Below are positions 17,446 to 26,293 of a stretch of DNA of 64,000 nucleotides, in pieces. Origin of the DNA: Solimicrobium sp043758755 (lineage in GTDB: Bacteria; Pseudomonadota; Gammaproteobacteria; Burkholderiales; Burkholderiaceae_D); contig JAYVMW010000031.1 in the NCBI GenBank assembly GCA_043758755.1, positions 4,302 to 68,301 of the forward strand, given 5' to 3'. Below the pieces are notes generated by a model, which was given only the letters and a program-made list of their open reading frames with translations, ran no database searches and was not told the DNA's origin. Position 1 is the first letter of the stretch. Each line of letters begins with the position of its first letter. The translations under genes were made by a program, and so were the position numbers.

Positions 17446-18789
17446 TTATACTTTTTGAAATAAAGCAAAAAATAACCCGTCATGATCAGACAGAGGCAAA
17501 GCACTCGGCAGCAACTGACCGGGAGCAGGCAGTCGCTTGGCCTGATGGCGGTGCGCAAAGGCTGCCGCCTGTGCTTCTGATTCCTGTGGCCAGATCGAAC
17601 AGGTAACGAGCAATAATTTACCATCAGGCTTGGTCATCATCCAAAGATTGTCGAGAATTCGTGCTGAAAGTGTGGCAAGTTGTGCAGAATCGCCTTTGCG
17701 CCGCAGCCAGCGAATATCCGGATGGCGTCGCACTATACCAGAAGCGGTGCAGGGCACGTCGGCCAGAACCCGGTCAAACTGTTTTCCATCCCACCAGTCG
17801 CGTTTGCTGGCGTCGCCCTGCAAAGTCTGCGCGGACAATTTCAGCCGCTCCAGATTTTCCGAAATGCGCGTTAAGCGCATTGCATCGGAGTCGAGCGCCA
17901 GAAGTTCCAGATTTGCCGTTTCCAGCATGTGGCAGGTTTTACCGCCCGGTGCTGCGCAGGCGTCCAGCACGCGCATGCCATCTGCAAGGTCGAGCAGGGG
18001 CGCAGCCAGCTGGGCGGCCGCATCCTGTACCGAAACAAGTCCATCTGAGAAGCCCGGAATCTGGTGTACCGGTACGGCACGTTCCAGGCGCACTGCCCAT
18101 GCTCCGATCGCCTGACCTGTCATGCCGTGTTCCTGCAGCAGCGCCAGATAGGCTGTCATGCTGGTGGCGCGCCGGTTGATTCGCAGCGTCAGGGGTGGTT
18201 GCAGATTGCCTGTCTCCAGTATGGCCTGCCAGTCCTTCGGATAGGCTGACTTGCACGAATCGATCCACCACTGCGGATAGTTCCAGCGTGCCGGCGGCAA
18301 TTTCAGTACGGTGGCAAGCAGGCTGTCACGTTCGCGCAAAAAACGTCGCAGCAGGGCATTCACCATATTTTTGGCATGCGCCATATCGGGATGAGCGGCC
18401 GCGGCATTGACGGCCTGATCGACCACGGTAAATGCCGAGTAGGGATGCAGCGTTTCATCCTGTTCCACAATCAGCGCCAACGCACAGCACAGCAGACTGT
18501 ACAGCAGAGGCGGTTCGGGTGCCTTGCTGGTCATGGCGCTGATGAGCGCATCGACCCGGCCGGTCTGGCGCATGGCACGATAGGATAAATCCTGTATCGC
18601 ACCACGATGCGCAGGTGCCACGGCCGACCCGGAAAAAATGGTGGACAACGCCTGTGGCAATGCCACGCCATTCAATACTGAAGCAATGGCCTGCGCGGCG
18701 CCGATCATGCTGTATGAAAGTGAATCGGGTTTGAGATCAAGTGCGGATAACAGCGGTGCAGCCTGGGGAAATTTTGTCGTTTTTTTCAT
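17446..18789 (-). CDS. rsmB: 16S rRNA (cytosine(967)-C(5))-methyltransferase
   Basis: Methylates C967 of 16S rRNA using S-adenosylmethionine. The N-terminal NusB-like RNA-binding domain (about 25-160) is followed by the catalytic domain with the SAM-binding DACAAPGGKTCHMLE and two cysteine motifs: DVPCTASGIVRRHPDI and VTCSIWPQE, the latter with the nucleophilic Cys of the RsmB/NOP2 family. The length of 447 residues is usual. It is the first gene of the rsmB - DUF4390 - ntrY - ntrX-like series. Confidence 0.94.
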   Translation of the reverse strand: MKKTTKFPQAAPLLSALDLKPDSLSYSMIGAAQAIASVLNGVALPQALSTIFSGSAVAPAHRGAIQDLSYRAMRQTGRVDALISAMTSKAPEPPLLYSLLCCALALIVEQDETLHPYSAFTVVDQAVNAAAAHPDMAHAKNMVNALLRRFLRERDSLLATVLKLPPARWNYPQWWIDSCKSAYPKDWQAILETGNLQPPLTLRINRRATSMTAYLALLQEHGMTGQAIGAWAVRLERAVPVHQIPGFSDGLVSVQDAAAQLAAPLLDLADGMRVLDACAAPGGKTCHMLETANLELLALDSDAMRLTRISENLERLKLSAQTLQGDASKRDWWDGKQFDRVLADVPCTASGIVRRHPDIRWLRRKGDSAQLATLSARILDNLWMMTKPDGKLLLVTCSIWPQESEAQAAAFAHRHQAKRLPAPGQLLPSALPLSDHDGLFFALFQKV

Positions 18790-18835
18790 TGTATTTTTAT
18801 TCGAGTCGGGAACAGTGCAGTAAATATCCCCACAA

Positions 18836-19690
18836 TCAGCTGACGATGTTGCGTGTATCGAGCCAGTTCTTTAAATCAGCAAAGACGCGGTCTTTGTCGG
18901 ACTCATTGAATATTTCGTGATACATCTCGGGATAGAAAAAAGCCGTGCCAAGATTGCTGGGTAACGCTTCATAGAAATCGTGGCTGCCCTGAGGATCGAT
19001 CAGCAGGTCATGCCCGGCCACCTGCATCAGGGTGGGAATTGACAGCACCGGTGCGTGGGTTTGCGCATAGGCGATGGAATTCAGCATGCCGCTTAACAGG
19101 CTGGCGGTGATTTTTTTATGCACCAGCGGGTCATTGTCATAGGCGATTGCAACGGCCCTGTCATGCGACAGCTGTGACGAATCAAGCCCGTTGGAAATGG
19201 GAAAATGCGGCGCCACAGACGACATGATGCGCAATAAAAAACGGTCCAGCTTCGACAATCGCAAGGCCAGCGCCGGCGACGACAGAATAAGTCCGCGCAG
19301 GGGCACCAACCCGGCCGTGGCAATGTGCGCGGCAAACAGTCCGCCCATGCTGTGGCCAAACAGGATCGGCGTCGACTTGCATTGCTCTGAAAATTCGCGA
19401 ATTACCGTTACTGCGTCCTGAAGGATGGCGCCGGAATCGGGAATGTCAGCACGTACACCGCCCGATTGGCCGTGCCCGCGATGATCATAAGTGCGCACGG
19501 CAAAACCGCAGGAGTTCAGAAAAGCGGCAATGTGTTGGTAACGTCCGCAATGCTCGCCGAGTCCGTGCATGACGACGATCGAGGGTTTCGGGTCAAGTTC
19601 ATTCTGGGAGTCAAGGAACCAGTCGCGGATGAATAATTCGGTGCCATCCTTGACGCTCAGGCGTGATTCGCGGGTTGTCGTTGTTGTCAT
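18836..19690 (-). CDS. Alpha/beta hydrolase, monoacylglycerol lipase / lysophospholipase-like
   Basis: A 284-residue serine hydrolase of the Hydrolase_4 (PldB/monoglyceride lipase) type. The oxyanion region is VVMHGLGEHCGRY, the nucleophile elbow is LFGHSMGGLFAAH, an acid candidate is in AGHDLLIDPQGS, and the catalytic His is in YPEMYHEIFNE. No signal peptide, so cytosolic. Its ATG overlaps the stop of the DUF1840 gene by one base, indicating coupled translation. Confidence 0.9.
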   Translation of the reverse strand: MTTTTTRESRLSVKDGTELFIRDWFLDSQNELDPKPSIVVMHGLGEHCGRYQHIAAFLNSCGFAVRTYDHRGHGQSGGVRADIPDSGAILQDAVTVIREFSEQCKSTPILFGHSMGGLFAAHIATAGLVPLRGLILSSPALALRLSKLDRFLLRIMSSVAPHFPISNGLDSSQLSHDRAVAIAYDNDPLVHKKITASLLSGMLNSIAYAQTHAPVLSIPTLMQVAGHDLLIDPQGSHDFYEALPSNLGTAFFYPEMYHEIFNESDKDRVFADLKNWLDTRNIVS

Positions 19691-20037
19691 CAGACCCCCC
19701 AGACCACGTCACTGCCTTTTTCGCTGGCCGCCTTGAGCATCTGCAAAAGCGGGAAGGCGCGTGTGGCGAAGCTGACCGCTTCGGCCGGTTCGTGATCATG
19801 GTCGCCGGTGTCATTGGGCTGGGGATGGATGTTGACATCATGTTTGACCGAGTTGGAGACCGGATGGGCGCGCGATTCGGCGATGGCAGCCTCGATGGCA
19901 GCGATCGCTTTCTGTGTTTCGGCCTTTGTGATGATGCCGCGGTTGATATCTTTGTCGAGTATGTCCAGTATCCGTTGCGCATGCTCTTTATACATGACGA
20001 TTTCAGCGGCCGCCTTTGATTTAAAGATAATCAGCAT
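19690..20037 (-). CDS. DUF1840 family protein
   Basis: A 115-residue DUF1840 protein, a small family of betaproteobacteria. It starts MLIIFKSKAAAEIVMYKEHA, with the helical IITKAETQKAIAAIEAAIAE following and a C-terminal FPLLQMLKAASEKGSDVVWGV. The upstream ATG at 20109 would add 24 non-conserved residues. It is translationally coupled to the downstream lipase gene. Function is unknown. Confidence 0.88.
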   Translation of the reverse strand: MLIIFKSKAAAEIVMYKEHAQRILDILDKDINRGIITKAETQKAIAAIEAAIAESRAHPVSNSVKHDVNIHPQPNDTGDHDHEPAEAVSFATRAFPLLQMLKAASEKGSDVVWGV

Positions 20038-20153
20038 TTTATTTTCCAATCTAAAAAGTTGAACGGCATCGTCCTGAGTGTCGCACAGCGAGGTCGGTAA
20101 TTCAATCATGCACAGGCAATAATCAGCCGTTCAGTCCGACGCCGGTGTGGCAG

Positions 20154-20711
20154 TCAGACCGGTTTGAACGAACTCAAAAACGTTTCTGCGGCTTCCCGGT
20201 TCGAAGCCAGATCCATTTCTTCCCCGGGGCCGACTACCAGAATCTGATAAACCCAGGCATCATGGGCCACCAGACGGCCCACCATACGGGTTGCCGGTTT
20301 GGTGCCGGTTGCTTCGAATTCATCATTAAACGTGACGATCCCGCCCACATTCGCCACACTGGTTTTGTCCCGGCTGATCTGTCCGGAAATATTTTGCAGC
20401 AGCGTGTTTTTAATTATGGCAATGCTGGCCTGCGCCTGCGTCGCGTCCGTCATTTTTGCCGCCCCGACAGCAAATTTGATGCGGTCTATCTGTGTGGCGC
20501 TCATGTGCATGGTGACGGTTTGCTGGCCAATCTGAATGTCGCGACTTAACTGTGCCGGCTTGCCTGGCATCAGTATTGTGCCGGGCGCTACGCCGTCGTG
20601 CGCGTCGCGCCAGTCAAATTTGGGCGAACACGCCGTCAGAAGGCTCAGCGCCGCAATCAGAAATAAAGTTGGCTTAATTATAAAAAATCGCACAAAAAGT
20701 CGGCCCGGCAA
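20154..20711 (-). CDS. Lipoprotein of unknown function
   Basis: A 185-residue lipoprotein with a short N-terminal signal and lipobox LLTACSP (Cys about 28). The mature part has a WRDAHDGVAPGTILMPGKPAQLSR segment, and the C-terminus looks like an alpha/beta domain (HDAWVYQILVVGPGEEM). I associate it loosely with envelope proteins of Oxalobacteraceae but recognise no named domain. It starts eight bases after the DMT transporter gene and is probably in its transcript. Confidence 0.7.
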   Translation of the reverse strand: MPGRLFVRFFIIKPTLFLIAALSLLTACSPKFDWRDAHDGVAPGTILMPGKPAQLSRDIQIGQQTVTMHMSATQIDRIKFAVGAAKMTDATQAQASIAIIKNTLLQNISGQISRDKTSVANVGGIVTFNDEFEATGTKPATRMVGRLVAHDAWVYQILVVGPGEEMDLASNREAAETFLSSFKPV

Positions 20712-20719
20712 ATAAAGCG

Positions 20720-21676
20720 CTATTGTAGTTCAGTAGCCGCCGTGGATTTACCCTGTTCCTGAAATAATATGACCGCCAGCGCCACGCCCGAGCACAACAG
20801 CGCGGCGCCGGCAAGAATGCGCCAGTCCGGCAGGTGCGCTCGGAAGATAAAGGCGTACAGAAGAGCCGCCAGCGTTTCAAACACGATGAGCAGGCCGCCC
20901 AGCGTGGCGGGCAGCCTTTGACTGGAATAGTTCCACAACTGTATGCCCATCCATGAACCCAAAAGCCCGGTCATGAGCATGATGCTGCAAAATCTGGCCG
21001 GGTGATTTCCCAGCGGTGAGACCCAGACACCCGAATGGAAATACCGATATGCAGTCAAAATCAGAAATCCGGCCAGCGCCAGCGGCAGGGTGGTCAGCCC
21101 CTGAGCAGTTGACCATGAGGCAGAAGAAATGTGGGGATTGGCCTGCAGATGACGGCTGTTTTTGATCGGATACCAGGTCCAGGCCAGCAGCGCCAGACAG
21201 GCCAGCAGGGCGCCGCCGATGTAATTGCTTAAAGCGCCATGAAAGCCGCGCAGTTCGCTCAGGTTGACCAGAATAATACCGGCCAGAATGAATGCCAGCG
21301 GCAGGATCAAGCGGTTCCAGACCAGTTGTCCGTGTGGCAGCGTCAGTTTTGCACAGACCGCAATGCTGAGCGGCAGCGTGCCGATAATCACTGTTGGCAG
21401 TGGCGCATCAGCGAGCTGAATGGCAGAGGCCAGCGCTGCGTAATATAAAAGATTGCCGATTGAGGATAACTGGGCAGCTGTTTTCCAGTCGGCCCAGCGC
21501 AGCGCAGCCATGCGACGCCGGTCAAACCAGGCCAGAACCAGCGCGATACAACCAAACGCCACGTAGCGACCGAGTGAAATCTCGATGCCGGAATACTCTG
21601 GCAGCAGCAACGGAACGATGAAAACCAGGCCCCACAGCAGGCCGGCGCCCATCGCGGCCAGAACTCCAGTCAGCAT
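20720..21676 (-). CDS. EamA/DMT family transporter
   Basis: Inner-membrane transporter with about ten helices and duplicated EamA-like halves. The chosen start gives MLTGVLAAMGAGLLWGLVF, with helix 1 at the very N-terminus as usual. The open frame extends to 21739, but those 21 residues are not hydrophobic or conserved-looking. The second half has LPATLGGLLIVFETLAALLYAF. It follows dinB by 72 bases on the same strand. The substrate is unknown; this family often exports amino acids or metabolites. Confidence 0.87.
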   Translation of the reverse strand: MLTGVLAAMGAGLLWGLVFIVPLLLPEYSGIEISLGRYVAFGCIALVLAWFDRRRMAALRWADWKTAAQLSSIGNLLYYAALASAIQLADAPLPTVIIGTLPLSIAVCAKLTLPHGQLVWNRLILPLAFILAGIILVNLSELRGFHGALSNYIGGALLACLALLAWTWYPIKNSRHLQANPHISSASWSTAQGLTTLPLALAGFLILTAYRYFHSGVWVSPLGNHPARFCSIMLMTGLLGSWMGIQLWNYSSQRLPATLGGLLIVFETLAALLYAFIFRAHLPDWRILAGAALLCSGVALAVILFQEQGKSTAATELQ

Positions 21677-21748
21677 ATTGATGTGCACCCTGATCAAATA
21701 AGGAGGCGCAATAGTAACCTTATTCGAAATCAGCGACAAATCAAACCG

Positions 21749-22912
21749 TTACACATCCAGTTCCAGCTGTTGCCCCTGCGCTTTCTTCAGATTCAGGTCT
21801 TCGCCGACATCAACCAGTCCGCTGGCTTTGACTCCCAGCAGGCGCAGTTTTTTCTGCAGCGGTACGCGTTTGAGGCAGGCGCCGGCAGCCAGCCGGATCT
21901 GATCCGCGCTGGCCGTCGGTTCCGGCAACGTCAGGTCGCGTGTGACCGCTTTGAAATCGTCATAGCGGAGTTTGATGCCGATGGTGCGGCTGAGATAGCC
22001 CTTGCGCTGCAGGTCTTCGGCCAGTTTGCTGCACAGTCCGGTGAAGATCGCTGACAGCGCCGCGCGGTCCTGTTTGGCGTGCATATCCTTTTCAAACGTG
22101 GTTTCGCGGCTGATGGATTTGGTTTCGGATTCAGTCACGACGCTGCGTTCATCAAGGCCGTGTGCGGCCCGATTCAGCCAGGCGGCATACGTGCTGCCGA
22201 AATGGTCCTGCAGAATGGCGGTGTCAATTTCGGCCAGCTGCAGGATGGTTGTAACGCCCAGTGCTTCGAGCTTTTGCGCAGCCTTGGGGCCAATGCCGTT
22301 GATTTTTCGTACATGCAGCGGCCAGATCCGGGTCGGCACATCGGCCATGGACAGGATGGTCAGGCCATTGGGCTTTTCCAGATCCGAGCAGATTTTGGCG
22401 AGCAGCTTGTTGGGAGCGATGCCGATCGAACAGCTTAACCCGGTGGCTTCGAACACCGCGTCCTTGATGCGCTGAGCCAGGCCGGCGGTATCGGGATCTG
22501 CCCCGGTGAGATCGATATAGATTTCATCGATACCGCGATCTTCAATGTTGTCCACCACGCTGGTCACCGCGTTTTTAAACAGACGCGAATAATGGCGGTA
22601 CGCGTCAAAATTCACCGGCAGCAAAATGGTATCCGGAGCCAGTTTGGCGGCTTTCATGGTGCCCATGCCGGAAAAAATGCCCAGCGCACGCGCTTCATAG
22701 GTTGAGGTGGTGAGCACGCCGCGCCCCACGTAATCACCGATTCGGGCGAATTGGCGCGAGCCATCCGGCAGCAATGTGGGCCGATGTTCATTGCGCCCGC
22801 CAATCGCTACCGGTTTGCCGCGTAATTCCGGATAACTGATCAATTCAACAGATGCATAAAATGCATCCATGTCCAGATGGGCGATGCGACGTGGAGGTGG
22901 GGTGGAATCCAT
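21749..22912 (-). CDS. dinB: DNA polymerase IV (Y-family, translesion)
   Basis: A 387-residue Y-family polymerase for translesion synthesis. Catalytic acids are in AHLDMDAFYASVE and RGIDEIYIDLTGA; the latter is a variant of the more common SIDEAFLD motif. The fingers/palm YRHYSRLFK, helix-hairpin-helix KINGIGPKAAQKLEALG and the little-finger domain (about 245-365) are present. It ends LELDV without an obvious clamp-binding QLxLF, though GQQLELDV near the end may serve. No LexA box was identified with confidence upstream. Confidence 0.93.
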   Translation of the reverse strand: MDSTPPPRRIAHLDMDAFYASVELISYPELRGKPVAIGGRNEHRPTLLPDGSRQFARIGDYVGRGVLTTSTYEARALGIFSGMGTMKAAKLAPDTILLPVNFDAYRHYSRLFKNAVTSVVDNIEDRGIDEIYIDLTGADPDTAGLAQRIKDAVFEATGLSCSIGIAPNKLLAKICSDLEKPNGLTILSMADVPTRIWPLHVRKINGIGPKAAQKLEALGVTTILQLAEIDTAILQDHFGSTYAAWLNRAAHGLDERSVVTESETKSISRETTFEKDMHAKQDRAALSAIFTGLCSKLAEDLQRKGYLSRTIGIKLRYDDFKAVTRDLTLPEPTASADQIRLAAGACLKRVPLQKKLRLLGVKASGLVDVGEDLNLKKAQGQQLELDV

Positions 22913-23042
22913 GCAAATCTAAATTTCTGTTAATCAACCGTGTGCACGGATTGGGGTAAAATCGGCCCAAACTGGGTCAGTTCAGGCCGCAGCTGCTTAA
23001 TAATAATCATAAAAAAGCCTCACACCATTCGGAGTTCAGTGA

Positions 23043-23594
23043 ATGAAAAGTGATTTCCCCAATTTGCAAACCCCCCGTCTGAAGCTGCGCGAACTGACAG
23101 AAAACGACGTGGATGTTCTGTTTGCCATGCATTCCAATTCCGACGATATGCAATATGGCGGAGCAGGCCAAATGACGCAGCGCGAAGAGGCGCAAAAACT
23201 CATTGCCGGATTTGCAAAGATGCGTCAACAGCCATATACCGGAATTCGCTGGGGCATTTGCACGCACGAGTCTACTACGTTGCTGGGCACCTGTGGGTTC
23301 CTCAAATGGAACCGGGAATGGAATTCCTGCCTGATGCGTTATGAACTGAAAGCCGAAGCGCGTGGTCAGGGTTATATGCATGAAGCGCTGCGCTGCGCGC
23401 TGGTCTGGGCGTTTGCCAACATGAATCTGAACCGGATAGGTGCGCAAATCCATCCGGCCAACCGACCTGCCATCATGGTGGTTGAGAAGCTGGGCTTCGC
23501 GCGGGAAGGTCTGCTGCGCAAGGCCGGTTACTGGGATGAGCGGTATCACGATTTATGCAAGTATGGTTTATTGAAAAGTGAATTCTACAGCTGA
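23043..23594 (+). CDS. GNAT N-acetyltransferase, RimJ/RimL-like
   Basis: A 183-residue acetyltransferase of the Acetyltransf_3 type. It opens with LQTPRLKLRELTENDVDVLFAMH; the acetyl-CoA motif is ELKAEARGQGYMHEALRCAL, and NRPAIMVVEKLGFAREGLLRK is motif B. It is divergent from dinB across 130 bases. It is not closely similar to the acetyltransferase at 5247 except at the family level. Confidence 0.9.
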   Translation: MKSDFPNLQTPRLKLRELTENDVDVLFAMHSNSDDMQYGGAGQMTQREEAQKLIAGFAKMRQQPYTGIRWGICTHESTTLLGTCGFLKWNREWNSCLMRYELKAEARGQGYMHEALRCALVWAFANMNLNRIGAQIHPANRPAIMVVEKLGFAREGLLRKAGYWDERYHDLCKYGLLKSEFYS

Positions 23595-23706
23595 CATTTC
23601 TATCAGCACTACCAAATAAAAGTGTCGATTTTGCATGTCACTCCTGCAAGCACTGACACCCAATCTGATCAGGATTACAATGCGTTTTCGGCATTGAGGA
23701 ACTGAC

Positions 23707-24897
23707 ATGAATCTGATTGACCCGATAGTACAATTTTCCGACGAAATCCGGCAAATTCGCCGCGACATCCATGCCCACCCCGAACTCTGCTACGAAGAAA
23801 TCCGCACTGCAGAACTGGTAGCGGCCAAACTGACCGAATGGGCTATTCCCGTGGTGCGCGGTCTGGGCATCACCGGAGTAGTTGGCATCATCAAACGCGG
23901 TACATCGCAGCGCGCGGTCGGTTTGCGTGCCGATATGGATGCCCTGCCCATGCAGGAAGTCAACACGTTTGCGCACAGTTCAAAAAATGACGGAAAAATG
24001 CATGCCTGCGGCCATGACGGTCACACCGCCATGCTGCTTGGTGCGGCACATTATCTGGCGCAGCACGGCACGTTTGACGGAACTGTGTACGTGATTTTCC
24101 AGCCGGCAGAAGAAGGCGGCGCCGGTGCGCAGCGCATGATAGATGACGGCCTGTTTGTACAGTGTCCGATGCAGGCCGTGTTCGGCATGCATAACTGGCC
24201 CGGCATTGCAGCAGGAAGCTTCGCGGTGCGGGAGGGGCCGATGATGGCATCGTCGAACGAGTTTGAAGTTACGATCCAAGGCAAGGGTGCGCACGCAGCG
24301 CAACCGCACAAAGGCATTGATCCGATCATGGTGGCAGTGCAGCTTGCGCAAAGCTGGCAAACCATTGTGGCGCGCAATGTCAGTCCGCTGGAAAGTGCCG
24401 TGCTCTCGATTACCCAGATTCATTCCGGCAGTGCCACCAACGTGATTCCCGACGAGGCCACATTGATTGGCACGGTGCGTACGTTTAAATCCGAGGTGCT
24501 GGATCTGGTGGAAGCCAATATGCAACGCATTGCAGAACATACCGCCGCTGCATTTGGAGCGCAGCTGAAATTCCATTTTCAGCGCAATTATCCTGCTCTG
24601 GTAAATCATGCAAATGAAACAGCCCTGTGTGTTGATGTGTTAACGGGTCTGGTTGGACAGGACTGCGTGAACACTCAGACAGAACCGACTATGGGTGCAG
24701 AAGATTTTGCCTTCATGCTGCAGGCCATGCCGGGCTGTTATGTATTCATTGGAAATGGGGACGGGGATCATCGCGCACATGGACACGGTCTGGGGCCGTG
24801 CAATCTGCACAACGCCAGCTTTGATTTCAACGATGCCCTGTTGCCACTGGGAGCGACATATTGGGTGCGACTGGCTGAAGAGTTCCTGAGGCGGTGA
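23707..24897 (+). CDS. M20 family amidohydrolase (hippurate/N-acyl-amino-acid hydrolase type)
   Basis: A 396-residue zinc-dependent amidohydrolase of the M20D subgroup, which removes acyl groups from N-acyl amino acids or opens indole-3-acetyl conjugates. Zinc ligands are in MHACGHDGHTAMLLGAA, IFQPAEEGGAGAQ (catalytic Glu and metal Glu), GMHNWPG, and near the C-terminus GPCNLHNASFDFND. The dimerisation lid domain occupies about 185-300. No signal peptide, so cytosolic. It could feed on acylated amino acids imported from outside; that is inference. Confidence 0.92.
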   Translation: MNLIDPIVQFSDEIRQIRRDIHAHPELCYEEIRTAELVAAKLTEWAIPVVRGLGITGVVGIIKRGTSQRAVGLRADMDALPMQEVNTFAHSSKNDGKMHACGHDGHTAMLLGAAHYLAQHGTFDGTVYVIFQPAEEGGAGAQRMIDDGLFVQCPMQAVFGMHNWPGIAAGSFAVREGPMMASSNEFEVTIQGKGAHAAQPHKGIDPIMVAVQLAQSWQTIVARNVSPLESAVLSITQIHSGSATNVIPDEATLIGTVRTFKSEVLDLVEANMQRIAEHTAAAFGAQLKFHFQRNYPALVNHANETALCVDVLTGLVGQDCVNTQTEPTMGAEDFAFMLQAMPGCYVFIGNGDGDHRAHGHGLGPCNLHNASFDFNDALLPLGATYWVRLAEEFLRR

Positions 24898-24913
24898 CAG
24901 AACCGGAATGGCT

Positions 24914-25363
24914 TCAGGACACGGAATTGCGAGCCATTTTGGCGTGAAATTCATCGAATGTTTTTTGCTGTTCGGGCGTCAGAGAGCCATAAAATACTTT
25001 TAAAGCCATCAGGTTGGAAGTCAATCTGGCTTCCTGTGCTCTGATCAGATTCAATTGTTGTTCCAGGCGTTCGGGCGTAGTGAGTTTTTCCATGGCGGTG
25101 CGCTCAAAGCGTTGTGATTTGTTTGGGATTGGAACGCTGGATATGAAATCATTCCAGAGTGTTTCCTGTTCACAGGATAAATTCAGTTGCTCGTGCAGAA
25201 GGGTTTGATTTTTCAATAGGTCAGCCTGCTCATCATAGACCATTCGGGTTTGAACCTGACAGTAACGACTGGTCTGATCCTGGGCACTGACCAGTTCTGA
25301 AGCCGATACAAAACCGAAAGCAATAACGCCGCAAGCAATTTTTTTTCTGAGCTGTTTTCCCAT
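24914..25363 (-). CDS. Periplasmic Spy/CpxP-like LTxxQ protein
   Basis: A 149-residue exported helical protein. The start at 25363 (MGKQLRKKIACGVIAFGF) yields a proper signal peptide ending near VSAQ. The mature part is all-alpha, with the LTxxQ signature SLTPEQQKTFDEFHAKMAR at the end and a related LTTPERLEQQLN earlier. Spy and CpxP are ATP-independent periplasmic chaperones or kinase inhibitors. It is divergent from a response regulator/kinase pair, so it is plausibly both target and modulator of that system (inference). Confidence 0.82.
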   Translation of the reverse strand: MGKQLRKKIACGVIAFGFVSASELVSAQDQTSRYCQVQTRMVYDEQADLLKNQTLLHEQLNLSCEQETLWNDFISSVPIPNKSQRFERTAMEKLTTPERLEQQLNLIRAQEARLTSNLMALKVFYGSLTPEQQKTFDEFHAKMARNSVS

Positions 25364-25575
25364 TTTTTCTTGATCCGTAAAGTTGCTTGAATACAATCAG
25401 TGCAACGAAAGGGCATAGTGAACCCGTCATGTTAATGAATCATGTCCAGCGACAAATTTTTGTATCTTGATGTTTCTGGAAACCGCGGCCCCAGAGTAAA
25501 AATGGTATTAATGTCAAGCAACATAGCGATACAAACCGGAATGTTGTCCCCAATCAAATTCTTCATAATGGCCGT

Positions 25576-26289
25576 ATGGATACTAATCAAATTTTAATTG
25601 TCGATGACGACAGAGAAATCCGGACCCTGCTCGCGGATTACCTTCAGACCAACGGGTACCGGTGTTTTATGGCCGCTGAAGGTAATGCCATGTGGCATGC
25701 GCTGACGGAACATGAAATTGATCTGGTGGTGCTCGATCTCAACATGCCTGGCGAAGACGGCCTGACTCTGTGCCGCAATCTGCGTGCCAAATCAACCCTG
25801 CCGGTAATTATGCTGACAGCACGCAATGAACCGCTGGACCGGATTCTGGGACTGGAAATGGGCGCCGATGATTACCTGCCCAAACCGTTTGAACCACGTG
25901 AACTGCTGGCCCGGATTCGCAGCGTATTGCGCCGCAGCGGTGGTGGTTCGCAGGGAAATAATGAAAAAATCCAGTTTTTGAAATTTGCCGGTTGGACACT
26001 GGATGTAACCGCGCGCCATTTGCTTGATCCTCAGGGTATGGTGGTGCTGCTGTCCGGTGCCGAATACAAAATGCTGAAAATATTCCTGGAGCATCCGAAC
26101 CGGGTCCTGAATCGGGATCAGTTGCTCAACATGACCCAAGGTCGCGACGCCGATCCGTTTGACCGTTCCATCGATATTCAGATCAGCCGCATCCGCCAGA
26201 AGCTGGGTGAAGATGCGCGCTCCCCGCAAATTATCAAAACAGTGCGCAATGGCGGTTATGTTCTGGCGGTCAGCGTGGAGTCGAAGTAA
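25576..26289 (+). CDS. OmpR-family response regulator
   Basis: A 237-residue regulator with receiver domain (phosphoacceptor Asp54 in LDLNMPGEDG, Lys in YLPKPFEPRELLARI) and a C-terminal winged HTH (GAEYKMLKIFLEHPNRVLNRDQLLN, then SIDIQISRIRQKLGED). It is followed four bases later by the sensor kinase gene. The set resembles envelope or osmotic stress systems, and the divergent Spy-like gene supports an envelope-stress role. Confidence 0.93.
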   Translation: MDTNQILIVDDDREIRTLLADYLQTNGYRCFMAAEGNAMWHALTEHEIDLVVLDLNMPGEDGLTLCRNLRAKSTLPVIMLTARNEPLDRILGLEMGADDYLPKPFEPRELLARIRSVLRRSGGGSQGNNEKIQFLKFAGWTLDVTARHLLDPQGMVVLLSGAEYKMLKIFLEHPNRVLNRDQLLNMTQGRDADPFDRSIDIQISRIRQKLGEDARSPQIIKTVRNGGYVLAVSVESK

Positions 26290-26293
26290 TCCT